DNA from: Paludisphaera soli
Lineage (GTDB): Bacteria; Planctomycetota; Planctomycetia; Isosphaerales; Isosphaeraceae
DNA length: 64,000 nt
Direction: 5' to 3'
Assembly (NCBI RefSeq): GCF_011064595.1
Contig: NZ_JAALJI010000011.1
Location: forward strand, 62,001 to 126,000
A model generated the notes under the pieces. It did not search any database. It saw only the letters and a program-made list of their open reading frames with translations, and was not told the origin of the DNA. The position numbers were made by a program, and so were the translations under genes. Below, piece after piece: positions 40,920 to 50,900 of this stretch (its first letter is position 1; the number at the start of each line of letters is the position of its first letter).

Positions 40920-42413
40920 TCAGTCGCGGGCCCTGCGGTTCCCGCCGGCGACGGCCGCGTTCATGTGCTGCCGCCAGGCCTGGAACAGCGGGATCATGGC
41001 GGCGGCGGTCGGGCGGGGCGGGACGTTCGTGGAGTCGAAGTGCGAGTAGATCGGCGCGGCGAGTGCCGGGTCGTAGTCGGGGTTGGGCGTGTTGGGCTGG
41101 GCGTCGATCGAGGATCGCCAGGCGGCGAGCCGGTCCCGCATGGCGGCCGCGCGGTCGGGCTGGGCCGGGGCGAGGTCGGTCCGTTCGCCGGGGTCGGCGG
41201 CCAGGTCGAAGAGTTCGAGGCGGCCGTCCTCGTAGTGCTCGATCAGCTTCCAGTCCCCCTCGCGGAGCGAGCCCGCCGGGCGGCTCCCCTGGTTCGTGTA
41301 GTGGGGGAAGTGGAACGGGAAGGCGCGCGGAGGGAGGGGGGGGCCGCCGCGCAGCCTGGGGGCGAGGCTCGCGCCGTCGAGGCCCGGCTCGGCCGGCGCG
41401 GGGGCGCCGCAGAGTTCCAGCAGGGTCGGCGTGAAGTCCATGTTCACGGTCGGCTCGTCGATCACCGCCGCCGGGATCCGGTCGGGCCAGGCGACGATCA
41501 GGGGGACGCGCAGGCCCCCTTCATAGAGGTAGCCCTTGCCGGCGCGGAACGGGCTGTTGTGGGTGGGGACGTCCCCCCCCTCCAAAACGTGCAGGCCGCC
41601 GTTGTCGGACGTGAAGACGACGATCGTCTTCCGCGCCAGGCCCTCGCGCTCGATCGCGTCGAGGAGCAGGCCGACGGTGTCGTCCAGGGTCTCGATCATC
41701 GCCGCGTAGGTCGGGTTGAAAGCGTCTTCGTGCTTGGCGATCAGTTCGGGCTTGGCGGCCAGGCGGATGTGCGGTGTGTGGTGGGCGACGTACAGGAAGA
41801 ACGGGGCATCCTTCTTCCGTTGCAGGAAATCGATCGCCTTCCGGGTGATCGCGTACTCGTTCTTGCCCCCCTCGGTCGCCGAGGGCTCGGAGTCGGTCGG
41901 CGGCAGGAACGCCTCGTCGAAGCCCTGGTCGGTCGGCGCGGATTGGGTTCCCGGGCCCCCCGCCAGGTGCCACTTGCCGAAGATCCCGGTGGCGTAGCCG
42001 AGGGCCTTGAACCGCTCGGCCAGGGTGGTCTCGGACTCGGGCAGGAACCTGTCGATCTTCGGGTGCAGGAGCTTCTGCGAGGGGGCGTCGGCGCGGCCGG
42101 GGAGATACGTCGTCAGGTGCAGCCGGGCCGCCGACTTGCCCGTCATCAGGGCCGCGCGCGAGGCCGAGCAGATCGAGAGCCCGCAGTACGCCGACGTGAA
42201 CCGGGCCCCCCGCGCCGCCAGCCGATCCAGGTTGGGCGTCGCGTGGTCCGCCCGGCCGTAGCAGTGCAGGTCGTCGATGCCCAGGTCGTCGGCCAGGATG
42301 AAGACGACGTTGGGAAGGTCGTCGGCGGCCTCGACTCGCGACGGGGCCGGGCCGAACAGGGCGACGACGGCGAGGGCGACGAACGGGCGGAGCGAGCTTC
42401 GCGGCGGCGTCAT
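40920..42413 (-). CDS. Sulfatase with CxAxR formylglycine site (secreted)
   Basis: 497 aa. Signal peptide (PFVALAVVALFGPAPSRVEA), metal site VVFILADDLGIDDLHCYG, formylglycine motif LSICSASRAALMTG (Cys82 in CSASR, Ala instead of the commoner Pro), GIFGKWHLAGGPG, VVFTSDNGGLHVLEGGDVP and FDLAADPGERTDLA. The CxAxR variant is accepted by anaerobic-type maturases, so the enzyme is probably active. The ATG at 42413 has GGAGG upstream. Convergent with the first sulfatase, 16 bp apart; the two differ enough not to be a recent duplication. Confidence 0.92.
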   Translation of the reverse strand: MTPPRSSLRPFVALAVVALFGPAPSRVEAADDLPNVVFILADDLGIDDLHCYGRADHATPNLDRLAARGARFTSAYCGLSICSASRAALMTGKSAARLHLTTYLPGRADAPSQKLLHPKIDRFLPESETTLAERFKALGYATGIFGKWHLAGGPGTQSAPTDQGFDEAFLPPTDSEPSATEGGKNEYAITRKAIDFLQRKKDAPFFLYVAHHTPHIRLAAKPELIAKHEDAFNPTYAAMIETLDDTVGLLLDAIEREGLARKTIVVFTSDNGGLHVLEGGDVPTHNSPFRAGKGYLYEGGLRVPLIVAWPDRIPAAVIDEPTVNMDFTPTLLELCGAPAPAEPGLDGASLAPRLRGGPPLPPRAFPFHFPHYTNQGSRPAGSLREGDWKLIEHYEDGRLELFDLAADPGERTDLAPAQPDRAAAMRDRLAAWRSSIDAQPNTPNPDYDPALAAPIYSHFDSTNVPPRPTAAAMIPLFQAWRQHMNAAVAGGNRRARD

Positions 42414-42527
42414 GGGCGTCCTCCGGGGCGTTGCGGGCGACCAGGGAGAGGGCGAGGGCCGCGACATTCTACCAGACCCCGCCGTCGAAGCACCGTCGCC
42501 CTCCCGCCCCGGTCGGTCGCGGCGGGT

Positions 42528-43634
42528 TCACGGCCGAGGCGCGGCTTTTCGCAGGTCGTCGTAGCTCATGCCCGAGAAAAAGCTCTGGACCCAGGCGCTC
42601 GCCGCGGCGGGGGCGTTGGTGACGGCCGCCACGAATCCCCCCGGCGGATTGACCTCGTCGCGGAGCTGCACGAGCTGGCGATAGAGCACGCCATAGACGT
42701 CCCGCTGGCGGGGCGTCGAGGCCACGCCGAAGCGCAGGTTGAATGCGTTCATGAACCGCAGCAGGTCGCCGAGGGTGGCGTCCGGACGCTTGCCGACGCC
42801 TTCCACGAAGGACTGGATGTCGGGGGCCTTGAGCATCACGACCAGGCCGTGCAAGGCCTTCAGGTAGCGGTCCGCCTGCTTGAGTTCGATGCTGTTCGGG
42901 GGCAAGGTCGCCACGGCCGTGTCCTCGGCGTGGTAGATGGCCCGCAGCAACTCGCGGACGGTCGCGGCGTCGGGCGCGTCGTCCTTCTCGATCTGGGCGA
43001 GGAGCTTCTCGTCGAGGGCCCGGATGGCCTCGAAGTCGGCGGCGAATTCGGGCTTGAGCAGGGGGGCGGGGCGGGCGCCCGTGGCGAACTGGTGGAGGCC
43101 CAGCGTGATCGCGGCCGCGTTGTATCGGAACGGGATGTCGCGGATCACGTCGGCGCCGATCCGGACCTGCGCCGCCTTCAGGCTCCGGGCGTAGACCCGG
43201 GGGTCGTTGATCTCGTCGAGCGCGACGTTCAGGGCGTCCCCCTGGGTGACGTCGCGCGGCTCGGGGTTGTTCCGCAGCCGGTCGCGGATCTGGTCGAGCT
43301 GCAGGTTGGTGTTCTCGCGCTGCTGCGTCATGCGTTGCATGCGGGCCTGGTTCGCGGCCCTCTGCGACTGGAAGACGTATTCGTTCCAGCGCATGACCGT
43401 GTCGGGGTTGATCGAATCCGCGATGGCGGTCTGCTTGTTGTAGAAGCCCGCCCCCTGGGCGAAGGCCCCCAGGCCCATCGCCTGATCGCCCGCCACGGTG
43501 GAGCCGCCCCCCCAGCCGCCCCAGCCCCAGTCGCCGAACCCGCCGGGGAAGCCCCACTGCGCGCGGGCCGAGTCGCCTTGCATCGCCCACAGGGCGCAGC
43601 ACAGGCCGATCGTCAATCCGGGTCGCTTTCGCAT
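42528..43634 (-). CDS. Secreted hypothetical protein with coiled-coil segment, 368 aa
   Basis: A signal peptide (LTIGLCCALWAMQGDSARA) is followed by a Gly/Trp-rich stretch (GFPGGFGDWGWGGWGGG), then a helical region typical of coiled coils (YVFQSQRAANQARMQRMTQQ). The remainder is mostly helical, with a conserved-looking core DVIRDIPFRYNAAAITLGLH. I recognise it as a hypothetical-protein type of Isosphaeraceae but know no function. The Gly/Trp tract suggests surface exposure. It reads toward the second sulfatase, 114 bp downstream, and could share its transcript. Confidence 0.75.
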   Translation of the reverse strand: MRKRPGLTIGLCCALWAMQGDSARAQWGFPGGFGDWGWGGWGGGSTVAGDQAMGLGAFAQGAGFYNKQTAIADSINPDTVMRWNEYVFQSQRAANQARMQRMTQQRENTNLQLDQIRDRLRNNPEPRDVTQGDALNVALDEINDPRVYARSLKAAQVRIGADVIRDIPFRYNAAAITLGLHQFATGARPAPLLKPEFAADFEAIRALDEKLLAQIEKDDAPDAATVRELLRAIYHAEDTAVATLPPNSIELKQADRYLKALHGLVVMLKAPDIQSFVEGVGKRPDATLGDLLRFMNAFNLRFGVASTPRQRDVYGVLYRQLVQLRDEVNPPGGFVAAVTNAPAAASAWVQSFFSGMSYDDLRKAAPRP

Positions 43635-44041
43635 CGTCGTCTCCGGGCGTCACGGTGATCGAAACGGGCTTGGTCGTGGTCCACGTCGGTCGTGCGGGGC
43701 CGATCCCGTCGCGCCGACGGGATCGAGGCGTGCGGGTGGCTTCGATCGGTCGCGCATCGGGTCGACCATTGAAGGCGGCTGCGCCGGGCATCGCCGCTCG
43801 GGCGCGCGGGTGTTCCCGAGACTCGGGCTGGATCGGCGGCCGCGCCGAAGGATCGGGCTCGGCCGCCGCCGGCTTCTTCGCCGGCGAGCAGGACGAGGGG
43901 GAGCGTGATCGGGGCCGAGATCGGTCCCGGATGGTCGAGACGAAGGCGGCTCATGCCGGACGTGACGCATCGTAGGCCGCGCGCCCGGACGAAGCAAGTC
44001 GCACGCGTCGCCCCGTCGCGGATTCGCCGGGGCGGGCCGGT
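43635..44041. other. Intergenic region, no feature recognised
   Basis: 407 bp between two minus-strand genes. Open frames exist on both strands but are Arg/Pro-rich with no motif or ribosome-binding site. It presumably carries the promoter for the hypothetical secreted protein. Confidence 0.5.
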
Positions 44042-44461
44042 TCAGCCCCGGGCGACGGCGATCTCGATGTCGCGCCAGAGGACGGTGGAGACGTCGACGG
44101 GGCCGGTCGCGACGACGATCGCAAGGCCTTCGCCGAGGGGTAGGCCGTGGGCGAGGGCGATCGCCGCGCCGGCGACGGCCGGCGACCGGCTCATGCCGGC
44201 CCCGCAGCAGACGAGGGTCGGGACGCCTGCCCGCAGCAGTGCGGCGACGGTCTCGACGGCCGCGCGCAGCAGCCACGGCGGATTGCCCTCGCCGTCGACG
44301 AGAGGGAAACGGCAGGAGACCAGGCGCCTCGCGACCGGCGACGGCGGCTCGTCCAGGGCCAGGTCGACGACCGCCTCGACGCCGGCCTCGGCCAACCCGC
44401 GCGGGTCGCGCAGGACCGCGACCTGGCCCAGCCAGAGGGGATGTCCGGCGATGCGCCTCAT
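44042..44461 (-). CDS. Dual-specificity-like protein phosphatase, 139 aa
   Basis: The P-loop LVCCGAGMSRSPAV contains the Cx5R catalytic motif (Cys86 to Arg92) followed by Ser-Pro. The upstream LWLGQVAVLRDP and VEAVVDLALDEPP with VSCRFPLVDGEGN fit the compact fold of DSP-type phosphatases, including the general-acid Asp region. It dephosphorylates Tyr, Ser/Thr or a small substrate; which one cannot be told. The ATG at 44461 gives the usual family start before the first strand. Transcribed alone, divergent from the amidase-like gene. Confidence 0.82.
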   Translation of the reverse strand: MRRIAGHPLWLGQVAVLRDPRGLAEAGVEAVVDLALDEPPSPVARRLVSCRFPLVDGEGNPPWLLRAAVETVAALLRAGVPTLVCCGAGMSRSPAVAGAAIALAHGLPLGEGLAIVVATGPVDVSTVLWRDIEIAVARG

Positions 44462-44631
44462 GGCGACGGCTCCCGGGCGGCGATTTTCCACCGCCCCAGG
44501 ATAAGGCCTTGCCGGCCGCCGCGACATGGTGTCTCGTGGCGGGGACGGCGCCCGCGACGGCTCTCCCCCGCCGGGTATTCCTGGACCGCCGCTACCGGAC
44601 CCGGCGGCATCAATTGGAGAGGTCGATCGAG

Positions 44632-45060
44632 ATGGACGATGCGCCCTGGATGAAGATCGCGAAGGCGGAGATCGGGCAGGCGGAGTTGAAGGGGGAGGCG
44701 GAGAACAACCCGAGGATCCTGGAGTACCTCGCCACGACGGGGAAGTTCAAGGCCGACGAGACCCCCTGGTGCTCGGCCTTCGCCAATTGGGCCATGGTCA
44801 AGGCGGGGAAGAAGGGGACGAACTCCGCCCTGGCGCGGTCGTGGCTCAAGTGGGGCGAGGCGATCGAGGAGCCCCGGTACGGCTGCCTCGTCGTCTTCAA
44901 GCGCGGCAACAGCGCGTGGCAGGGGCACGTCGGGTTCTTCGTGAGAATGGAGGGGGACAAGGTCGTGGTGCTGGGGGGGAACCAGGCGAACACGGTCTCG
45001 ATCGCGCCGAGGTCGAAGGCCGACCTGCTGGGCTACCGCTGGCCGGGCCCGAAGGACTGA
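44632..45060 (+). CDS. TIGR02594-family CHAP-like amidase
   Basis: 142 aa. The pattern WMKIAKAEIGQAELKGEAEN, then TPWCSAFANWAMVKAG (Cys47), GHVGFFVRME (His99) and VVVLGGNQANTVS (Asn117), matches TIGR02594 proteins, a branch of the NlpC/P60-CHAP Cys-His-Asn hydrolases. They are thought to cut peptidoglycan peptides or amides and often occur in phage or contractile systems. No signal peptide and no phage genes are visible here, so export or role is unclear. GAGAGG precedes the ATG. Confidence 0.85.
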   Translation: MDDAPWMKIAKAEIGQAELKGEAENNPRILEYLATTGKFKADETPWCSAFANWAMVKAGKKGTNSALARSWLKWGEAIEEPRYGCLVVFKRGNSAWQGHVGFFVRMEGDKVVVLGGNQANTVSIAPRSKADLLGYRWPGPKD

Positions 45061-45084
45061 CGGCGACTCCGCGCGGCCGGCCGA

Positions 45085-46374
45085 CTAGCGGCGGGCGGCC
45101 GCGTGGCGGGCGATGACCTCGCCGTAGAAGTCCAGGGTCTCGGCGACGATCCGGTCGGGGTCGTAGCGGCTCGCGCAGTCTTCGGCGGCGCGGGCGCCGA
45201 GGGCGGCGGCGGCCTCGGGGTCGTCGAGCAGCCGGAGGATGGCCCGGGCGAGCGCGTCGGCGTCGCCGGGCGGGACGGCCAGGGCGTTCCGTCCGTCGTC
45301 GAGGATCTCTCCCAGGCCGCCGGCGTCCGACGAGACGACCGGGCAGCCGAGGATCATCGCCTCGCGCAGCGTGTTGCCGAAGGTCTCGTAGCGCGAAGGG
45401 ACGATGGTGGTCAGGGCGCGCCGCCGCTGGGCGTCGAGCACGGCGGGCGGGACGCGGCCGAGCCACTCGATGCGGCCGTCGTCGAGCGCGCCGGGGAGGC
45501 GTTCGTCGACGAACGGGCGGAGCCTCCGGACCCCGCCGGCCGTCTCGACCCCCCGGTCGGCCCCGGCGAAGGTCAGCCGCGCCTGGGGTCGCCGATCGAG
45601 GACGCGGCGGAAGGCCTCGACGACCAGGTCGCCCCCCTTGTGGAGGTCGAACCGGCCGACGAAGAGGATGCGGTCGCGGTCGCAGCCCGCCAGGCTCCAT
45701 CGGTCGGACTCCGGCGGGGCCTCCATCGGGATCGGGATCGCGCGGGCGTCGGCCAGGGCGAGGCCGTAGCGGTCGCGCGTGCGGTCGAGCACGTCGCGGC
45801 TGGGGGAGGAGACGCCGGCCGCCGCCGCGATCGCCCGCCCCTCGCGACGGATCCGACGGACGTCGTCGGGGCTCGCGGAGGGGCCGAACGTGCCGTTGAG
45901 GAACCAGGGGCCGTGGAGCCGGACGACGACCGGGACGTCGCAGCGGCCGATCACCTCGGACGCCCAGCCGAACGACTCCTCCATCTGGAAGAGCTGGAGC
46001 CCATGCTCGCGGCGGAGCCGGTCGACGATCCGGGCCAGGCCCCGGCCGATCTGGCGCCGGCGGGCGGCGTCGTCCCAGGCGCGCACCCGCCTCTGCGCCC
46101 ACCGCAGGCCGCGGCGGGCGAGGGACGCGGAGGGCCCGTCCATCGGCGGGAGCCGATGGACCCCTTCCACGTCGGCGACCGGGCCTTCCGCATACCATCC
46201 CGCGGCGACGAGGTGGACGTCGACCCCACGCTCGCGGAGCGAGCGCCGGAGGTTGCGGGTGTAGCTGACGATGCCGTTCGAGATCCCCTCGGGAGGCCAG
46301 CCCGGCACGAGGAAGCCGACGGCCCGGACGTCGGTCTGGTGGTGGGGGGATTCGGGGCTGGGGCGGCTCGCCAT
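45085..46374 (-). CDS. Glycosyltransferase (GT4-like, GT-B fold)
   Basis: 429 aa. The N-terminal acceptor domain starts AVGFLVPGWPPEGISNGIVS, with the Gly-rich loop region and the GT4-type VVVRLHGPWFLNG. The C-terminal donor domain has RILFVGRFDLHKGGDLVVEA, ALTTIVPSRYETFGNTLREA with the EX7E-like Glu pair, and CPVVSSDAGGLGEILDDGRN. It transfers a sugar from a nucleotide donor to a glycan or lipid. The ATG at 46374 has GGGAGA upstream. Divergent from the FkbM methyltransferase across a 374-bp promoter region; together they begin the surface-glycan stretch. Confidence 0.9.
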   Translation of the reverse strand: MASRPSPESPHHQTDVRAVGFLVPGWPPEGISNGIVSYTRNLRRSLRERGVDVHLVAAGWYAEGPVADVEGVHRLPPMDGPSASLARRGLRWAQRRVRAWDDAARRRQIGRGLARIVDRLRREHGLQLFQMEESFGWASEVIGRCDVPVVVRLHGPWFLNGTFGPSASPDDVRRIRREGRAIAAAAGVSSPSRDVLDRTRDRYGLALADARAIPIPMEAPPESDRWSLAGCDRDRILFVGRFDLHKGGDLVVEAFRRVLDRRPQARLTFAGADRGVETAGGVRRLRPFVDERLPGALDDGRIEWLGRVPPAVLDAQRRRALTTIVPSRYETFGNTLREAMILGCPVVSSDAGGLGEILDDGRNALAVPPGDADALARAILRLLDDPEAAAALGARAAEDCASRYDPDRIVAETLDFYGEVIARHAAARR

Positions 46375-46589
46375 GGACGTCTCCCGAGGCCCGCCGGCGC
46401 GATCCGGGTGGGGACGGGACGGGCCGTCGCCTCGACTCCGAAGTCCGGCCCGTCCGCTCGACGAGCCCTCCAGCGGGCGGGATCCCCATGCTATCGCCCG
46501 GGGTCGGGGCCGACAATCGCGGACGCCGGAAAAGCCGACGGCTCGCGCCGGCCGCCCCGACGGGATGCTCCGCCGCGCCGCTTCCCGCG

Positions 46590-46619
46590 TTGCACGCGGC
46601 CGGTCCGGCCCGGTAGACT
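46590..46619 (+). promoter_or_regulatory. Candidate sigma-70-type promoter for the FkbM gene
   Basis: TTGCAC (46590-46595), an 18-bp spacer and TAGACT (46614-46619), 129 bp before the start at 46749. The remainder of the 46375-46748 gap shows no gene. Confidence 0.5.
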
Positions 46620-46748
46620 TGCGGGGCTCGCCGGGAGTCGGGCCCGAGCCCGCTCGATCCGCGGTTCGGGGGAGGCGCCTCCCTGACGATCGATCGCAGC
46701 GGCGAATCCGCCGCGCCCCCCCCACCGAAGACCTCTGGAGCACGAGAC

Positions 46749-47780
46749 ATGGCCGACGCTGCGAAGACACCGCCGGGGATCAAGGCGCTGGCGTTCGCGA
46801 TGCGACGCTTCCCGCTGGACGTCCGGAAGACCTGGTGGTGGTGGGAGCAGCTCTATCGCAAGATCGGCGGCGGCGGATTCGACGACGACCCGGCGCTCGA
46901 CGCCAGGTGGCCGGCGGGGCTCCAGGCCCCGATCACCACGCGGCCGTTCGGCTACAAGGTCAGGCTCGACCTGACGTGCTGGCCCGAACGCCGCACGTTC
47001 TTCAGCGGGTCGTACTATCAGACGATCCTCGAACGCCTGTACCGCCAGGTCCTGCGCCCCGGTGACCAGTACCTCGACATCGGCGCGAACATCGGGATGA
47101 CGGCCCTGATGGCCGCCTCGCTGATCGGCGAGAAGGGCAAGGGGTTCGCGTTCGAGCCCAACCCGGAGACGCACGAACGGCTCCGGATCAACTTCGAGCT
47201 CAACCCGTACCGGTGCCTGGAGCTGGTCCCCTTCGCGGTCGCCGACCGCGAGTCGGAGGCCGTGCTGCGGCTGCCGGCCGTCGGGAACACCGGGATCGGC
47301 TCGCTCGCGGGGCCCCAGGAGGAGGGGGGGCGGTCGTTCGTGGTCCGCACGGTCCCGGGCCAGCGCTACCTGGACCGCCTGGACCCGGCGAAGCCGACGT
47401 TCATCAAGATCGACGTGGAGGGCTTCGAGGTCAAGGTCCTGGGCGGGATCGAGTCCGCGCTGGACTGGCCGGAGGTCGCCCTGGTGGTCGAGGTGAACGA
47501 CGAGATGCTCGAGCGCGCCGGGGACTCCATCGCCGCCATGGAGCGGATCGTGAAGGCCCACGGCTTCCAGGTCTACGGAATGGAGCTGGATCGGGGGCGT
47601 TTCTCCAGGACCCTGAGGCTCGTCGGCCCGGTCGAGCTGCCCGTGGCGGTCGAGCGCAACTGGCGCGACGTCCTCCTGGTGAAGCCGGGCTCCACCTTCC
47701 TCCGCGACCGAGCGGCGCCCCTGATCCAACCGGCGGCCGGCCGGGCGGACGCGGGCGCGCACGCGGGCCGGACGGCCTGA
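46749..47780 (+). CDS. FkbM-family methyltransferase
   Basis: 343 aa. SAM-binding motif I is QYLDIGANIGMTALMAASLI, with FAFEPNPETHERLRINFELN for the second strand and PTFIKIDVEGFEVKVLGGIE for the FkbM core. Such enzymes O-methylate sugars or other hydroxyls and are frequent in glycan loci. The N-terminal 80 residues (FAMRRFPLDVRKTWWWWEQL) are not part of the fold and may bind a partner or membrane. It is followed on the same strand, after 134 bp, by the cyclic glucan synthetase. Methylation of that glucan is an attractive guess without direct evidence. Confidence 0.9.
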   Translation: MADAAKTPPGIKALAFAMRRFPLDVRKTWWWWEQLYRKIGGGGFDDDPALDARWPAGLQAPITTRPFGYKVRLDLTCWPERRTFFSGSYYQTILERLYRQVLRPGDQYLDIGANIGMTALMAASLIGEKGKGFAFEPNPETHERLRINFELNPYRCLELVPFAVADRESEAVLRLPAVGNTGIGSLAGPQEEGGRSFVVRTVPGQRYLDRLDPAKPTFIKIDVEGFEVKVLGGIESALDWPEVALVVEVNDEMLERAGDSIAAMERIVKAHGFQVYGMELDRGRFSRTLRLVGPVELPVAVERNWRDVLLVKPGSTFLRDRAAPLIQPAAGRADAGAHAGRTA

Positions 47781-47914
47781 ACCCGACCTCGCCGCCGCGG
47801 GCTCGCGCCCCCTCGGCCGTCGATTCTGGTAAGATCGGGAGGGCGGCCGCTAGCGGCCGGGGCCGGCGCGAGGCCGGCCCGGCGGGCGCCTCCTCTCGGG
47901 ATGAGATCGACGGC

Positions 47915-50900
47915 ATGAGCGCATCGTACATGGGGGCGCCCGCGTCCGCGACGGACGACGGGGAGGGGGCGTGGATCGCGGCGCTGGACCCCCGCCGGCT
48001 GGGGCCCATCCGCGGCGAGCTGCTGGGCGGCGAACGCCTGGACCGGCTCGCCCGGGCGCTCGCCCAGGCCGCCCCGCCGACCCGGCGACGCGCCGGCAGC
48101 CCGCTCCTGCGGCGGTTCGCCGACAACGGCAAGGTCCTGGAGAAGGTCCACGCCCGGATCGTCTCCGGCGACGAGCACGCGCGCGGGATCGACGTGGAGT
48201 GGCTGCTGGACAACTTCCACATCGTCGACGAGGTGCTGAAGGAAGTCCGCCGCGACATGCCCCACGGCTACGACGCCGTCCTCCCCAAGCTGGCCGACAC
48301 CCCCCTGAAGGGCTACCCCCGCGCCTACGCGATCGCCGTCGCCCTGGCGGCTCACACCGACAGCGAGTTCGACGAGGCGCGGATCGACCGGTTCCTGGTC
48401 GCCTTCCAGGCGAAGGCCGGGCTGACGATCGGCGAGATCTGGGCGCTGCCGACGATGTTCCGCCTGGTCCTGCTGGAGAACCTCCGGCGGCTGGCCGAGG
48501 AGATGGTCTGGTCGTGGGAGGAGCGGCGGCGGGCCGACGCCTGGCTCGCCGCGCCCGAGGACGCCCGGCCCGACCTGGGGGAGCCGTCGTGGCCGTTCGT
48601 CGCCCGGCTCATGCAGGCGTCCCGGCCCTCGACGTCGTCGGCCCCCTCGCCGAAGGCCGTGCGCGAACGGCTGGAGGCGCGCGGGGTGGACGTGGACGCG
48701 GTCGTCGAGCGGGAGAACCACCGCCAGGCGTCCAGCCAGATCACGGTCGGCAACTGCGTGGTCGGCCTGCGGCTGCTCGCGGCCGTCGACTGGAACGCCT
48801 TCTTCGAGCAGCACAGCCAGGTCCAGGCGATCCTCCTGCAGGACCCCTCGGGCGCCTACGGCCAGCAGGACTTCCCCAGCTGCGACCGCTGCCGGAAGGT
48901 GGTCGAGCAGGTGGCGCGGGGGGCGAAGGCCGACGAACTGGCCGTCGCCCGCCGGGCCGTCGAGCTGGCCGCCGCCGCCGACCCGGCCGACGCCCGCCGC
49001 CGGCACGTCGGCTACTGGCTCCTCGACGACGGCCTGCCGACCCTCCGCGCCGGCTTCCCCTACCGCGGGCCCGTGGGCGAGCGGGTGGTGGAGGCGATGC
49101 GCGCCCGCCCGAGCGTCGCGTACTTCGGCCTGATCGTCGCCGTCTGGTTCGTCGTGGCGTCCGCGTGCGTCTGGGGCCTCGGCTTCGGCGTCGGCTCGCT
49201 CCTCGACGCCCGGCTGCTCGGCGTGCTGGCGCTCCTGGCGCTCCCCGTCGGCGAGGTCGCCGTCGGCTTCATCAACCACGCCTTGACGATCTTCCTGCCC
49301 CCCAAGGTGCTCTCCAAGCTGGAGTTCAAGAAGGGGATCCCGGACGAGCACCGCACGTTCGTCGTCATCCCGACGATGCTCGTCCGCGCGCACCACGCCG
49401 AGGGCCTGCTGGAGCGGCTGGAGATCCATTACCTCTCCAATCCCGACCCGAACCTCCGGTTCGCGCTCTTGACCGACTTCGCCGACGCCCCGAGCGAGCG
49501 CATGCCCGACGACCAGGCGCTGATCGACGACGCCCTGGCCCGCGTCCGGGCCCTCAACGCGCGGTACGCCTCGGCGACGGGGGGCGAGGACCTGTTCTTC
49601 CTGTTCCACCGGCGCCGGCTCTGGAACCCGTCGCAGGGCGCCTGGATGGGCTGGGAGCGCAAGCGCGGGAAGCTCTCGGAGTTCAACCGGATGCTGTCCG
49701 GCGGCCCGAAGGGGAGCTACGAGGTCTTCAGCGCGGACCCGGCCTCGCTCCCCCGCTTCCGGTTCGTGATCACGCTGGACTCCGACACCCAGATGCCCCG
49801 CGACACGGCCGGGAGGCTCGTGGGGGCGATCGCGCACCCGCTGAACCGGCCCCGGTTCGATCCCGAGACGGGCCGCGTGCTGGAGGGCTACGGCGTGCTC
49901 CAGCCCCGGGTGAACTTCCACCTGACGGCGGCCACGCACTCGTACTTCGCCCGGCTGCTGGCGTCGGGGGGCGGGATCGACCCGTACTCCACGGCCGCGT
50001 CGGACTCGTACATGGACCTGTACGGCATCGGCAGCTTCACGGGCAAGGGGGTGTACGAGCTCGACGTCTTCGAGCGCGCCACCGGCGACGTCTTCCCCGA
50101 GAACCGGATCCTCAGCCACGACCTGATCGAGGGCAACTTCGCCCGCTGCGGCCTGCTGAGCGACACCGAGGTCTTCGACGACTTCCCGGCGCGATACCAC
50201 GCCTACGCCCGCCGCGAGCACCGCTGGATCCGCGGCGACTGGCAGCTCCTGCCGTGGCTGGGCCCGAAGGTCCCGCTCCCCCACGGCGGGGCCCGGCCCA
50301 ACCCGCTGCCGATCCTCGAGCGCTGGAAGCTGCTGGACAACCTGCGGCGCAGCCTGACGGCCCCGGCGCTCGTGCTGATGCTGGCGCTGGGCTGGACGGT
50401 CATGCCGGGCTCGCCCTGGGTCTGGTCGGCCGTGGCGCTCCTGGTGCTGGCGCAGCCGGTGCTCAAGTGGCTGACGGCGTCGACGGTCGGCGTGCTGCGG
50501 TCGTGGTCGATCGGGCCGTTCCGGGGCTGGAAGGAGAACCTGACGTCGATGGGGGGCCAGGCGCTGCTGTCGCTGGCGTTCCTGCCCGACCAGGCGCGGT
50601 CGGCGATCGACGCGATCGTGCGGACGCTGTACCGCCAGTTCGTCAGCCGCGAGCGGATGCTGGAGTGGGAGACCGCCGCGTCGACCGAGCAGCGGCTGGG
50701 AGGGGGCCTGCGCGACTTCGCTCGCTCGATGTGGCAGGCTTCGGCGGTCGCGCTCTTGATCCTGGCCGCGGTCGCCTGGCTGCGGCCTTCGTCGCTCTGG
50801 GTCGCTTCGCCGTTCCTGCTGGCATGGCTGCTCTCGCCGCTGGTCGCCTACCTGATCAGCCGCCCGCTGCCGTCGACCGAGATCCCGCTGGGCGCGGCCG

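Noticed and set aside
43655-43975. Frames on both strands in the 43.6-44.0 kb gap
   Set aside because: Arg/Pro-rich translations, no start signals, and overlapping frames of equal quality on both strands.
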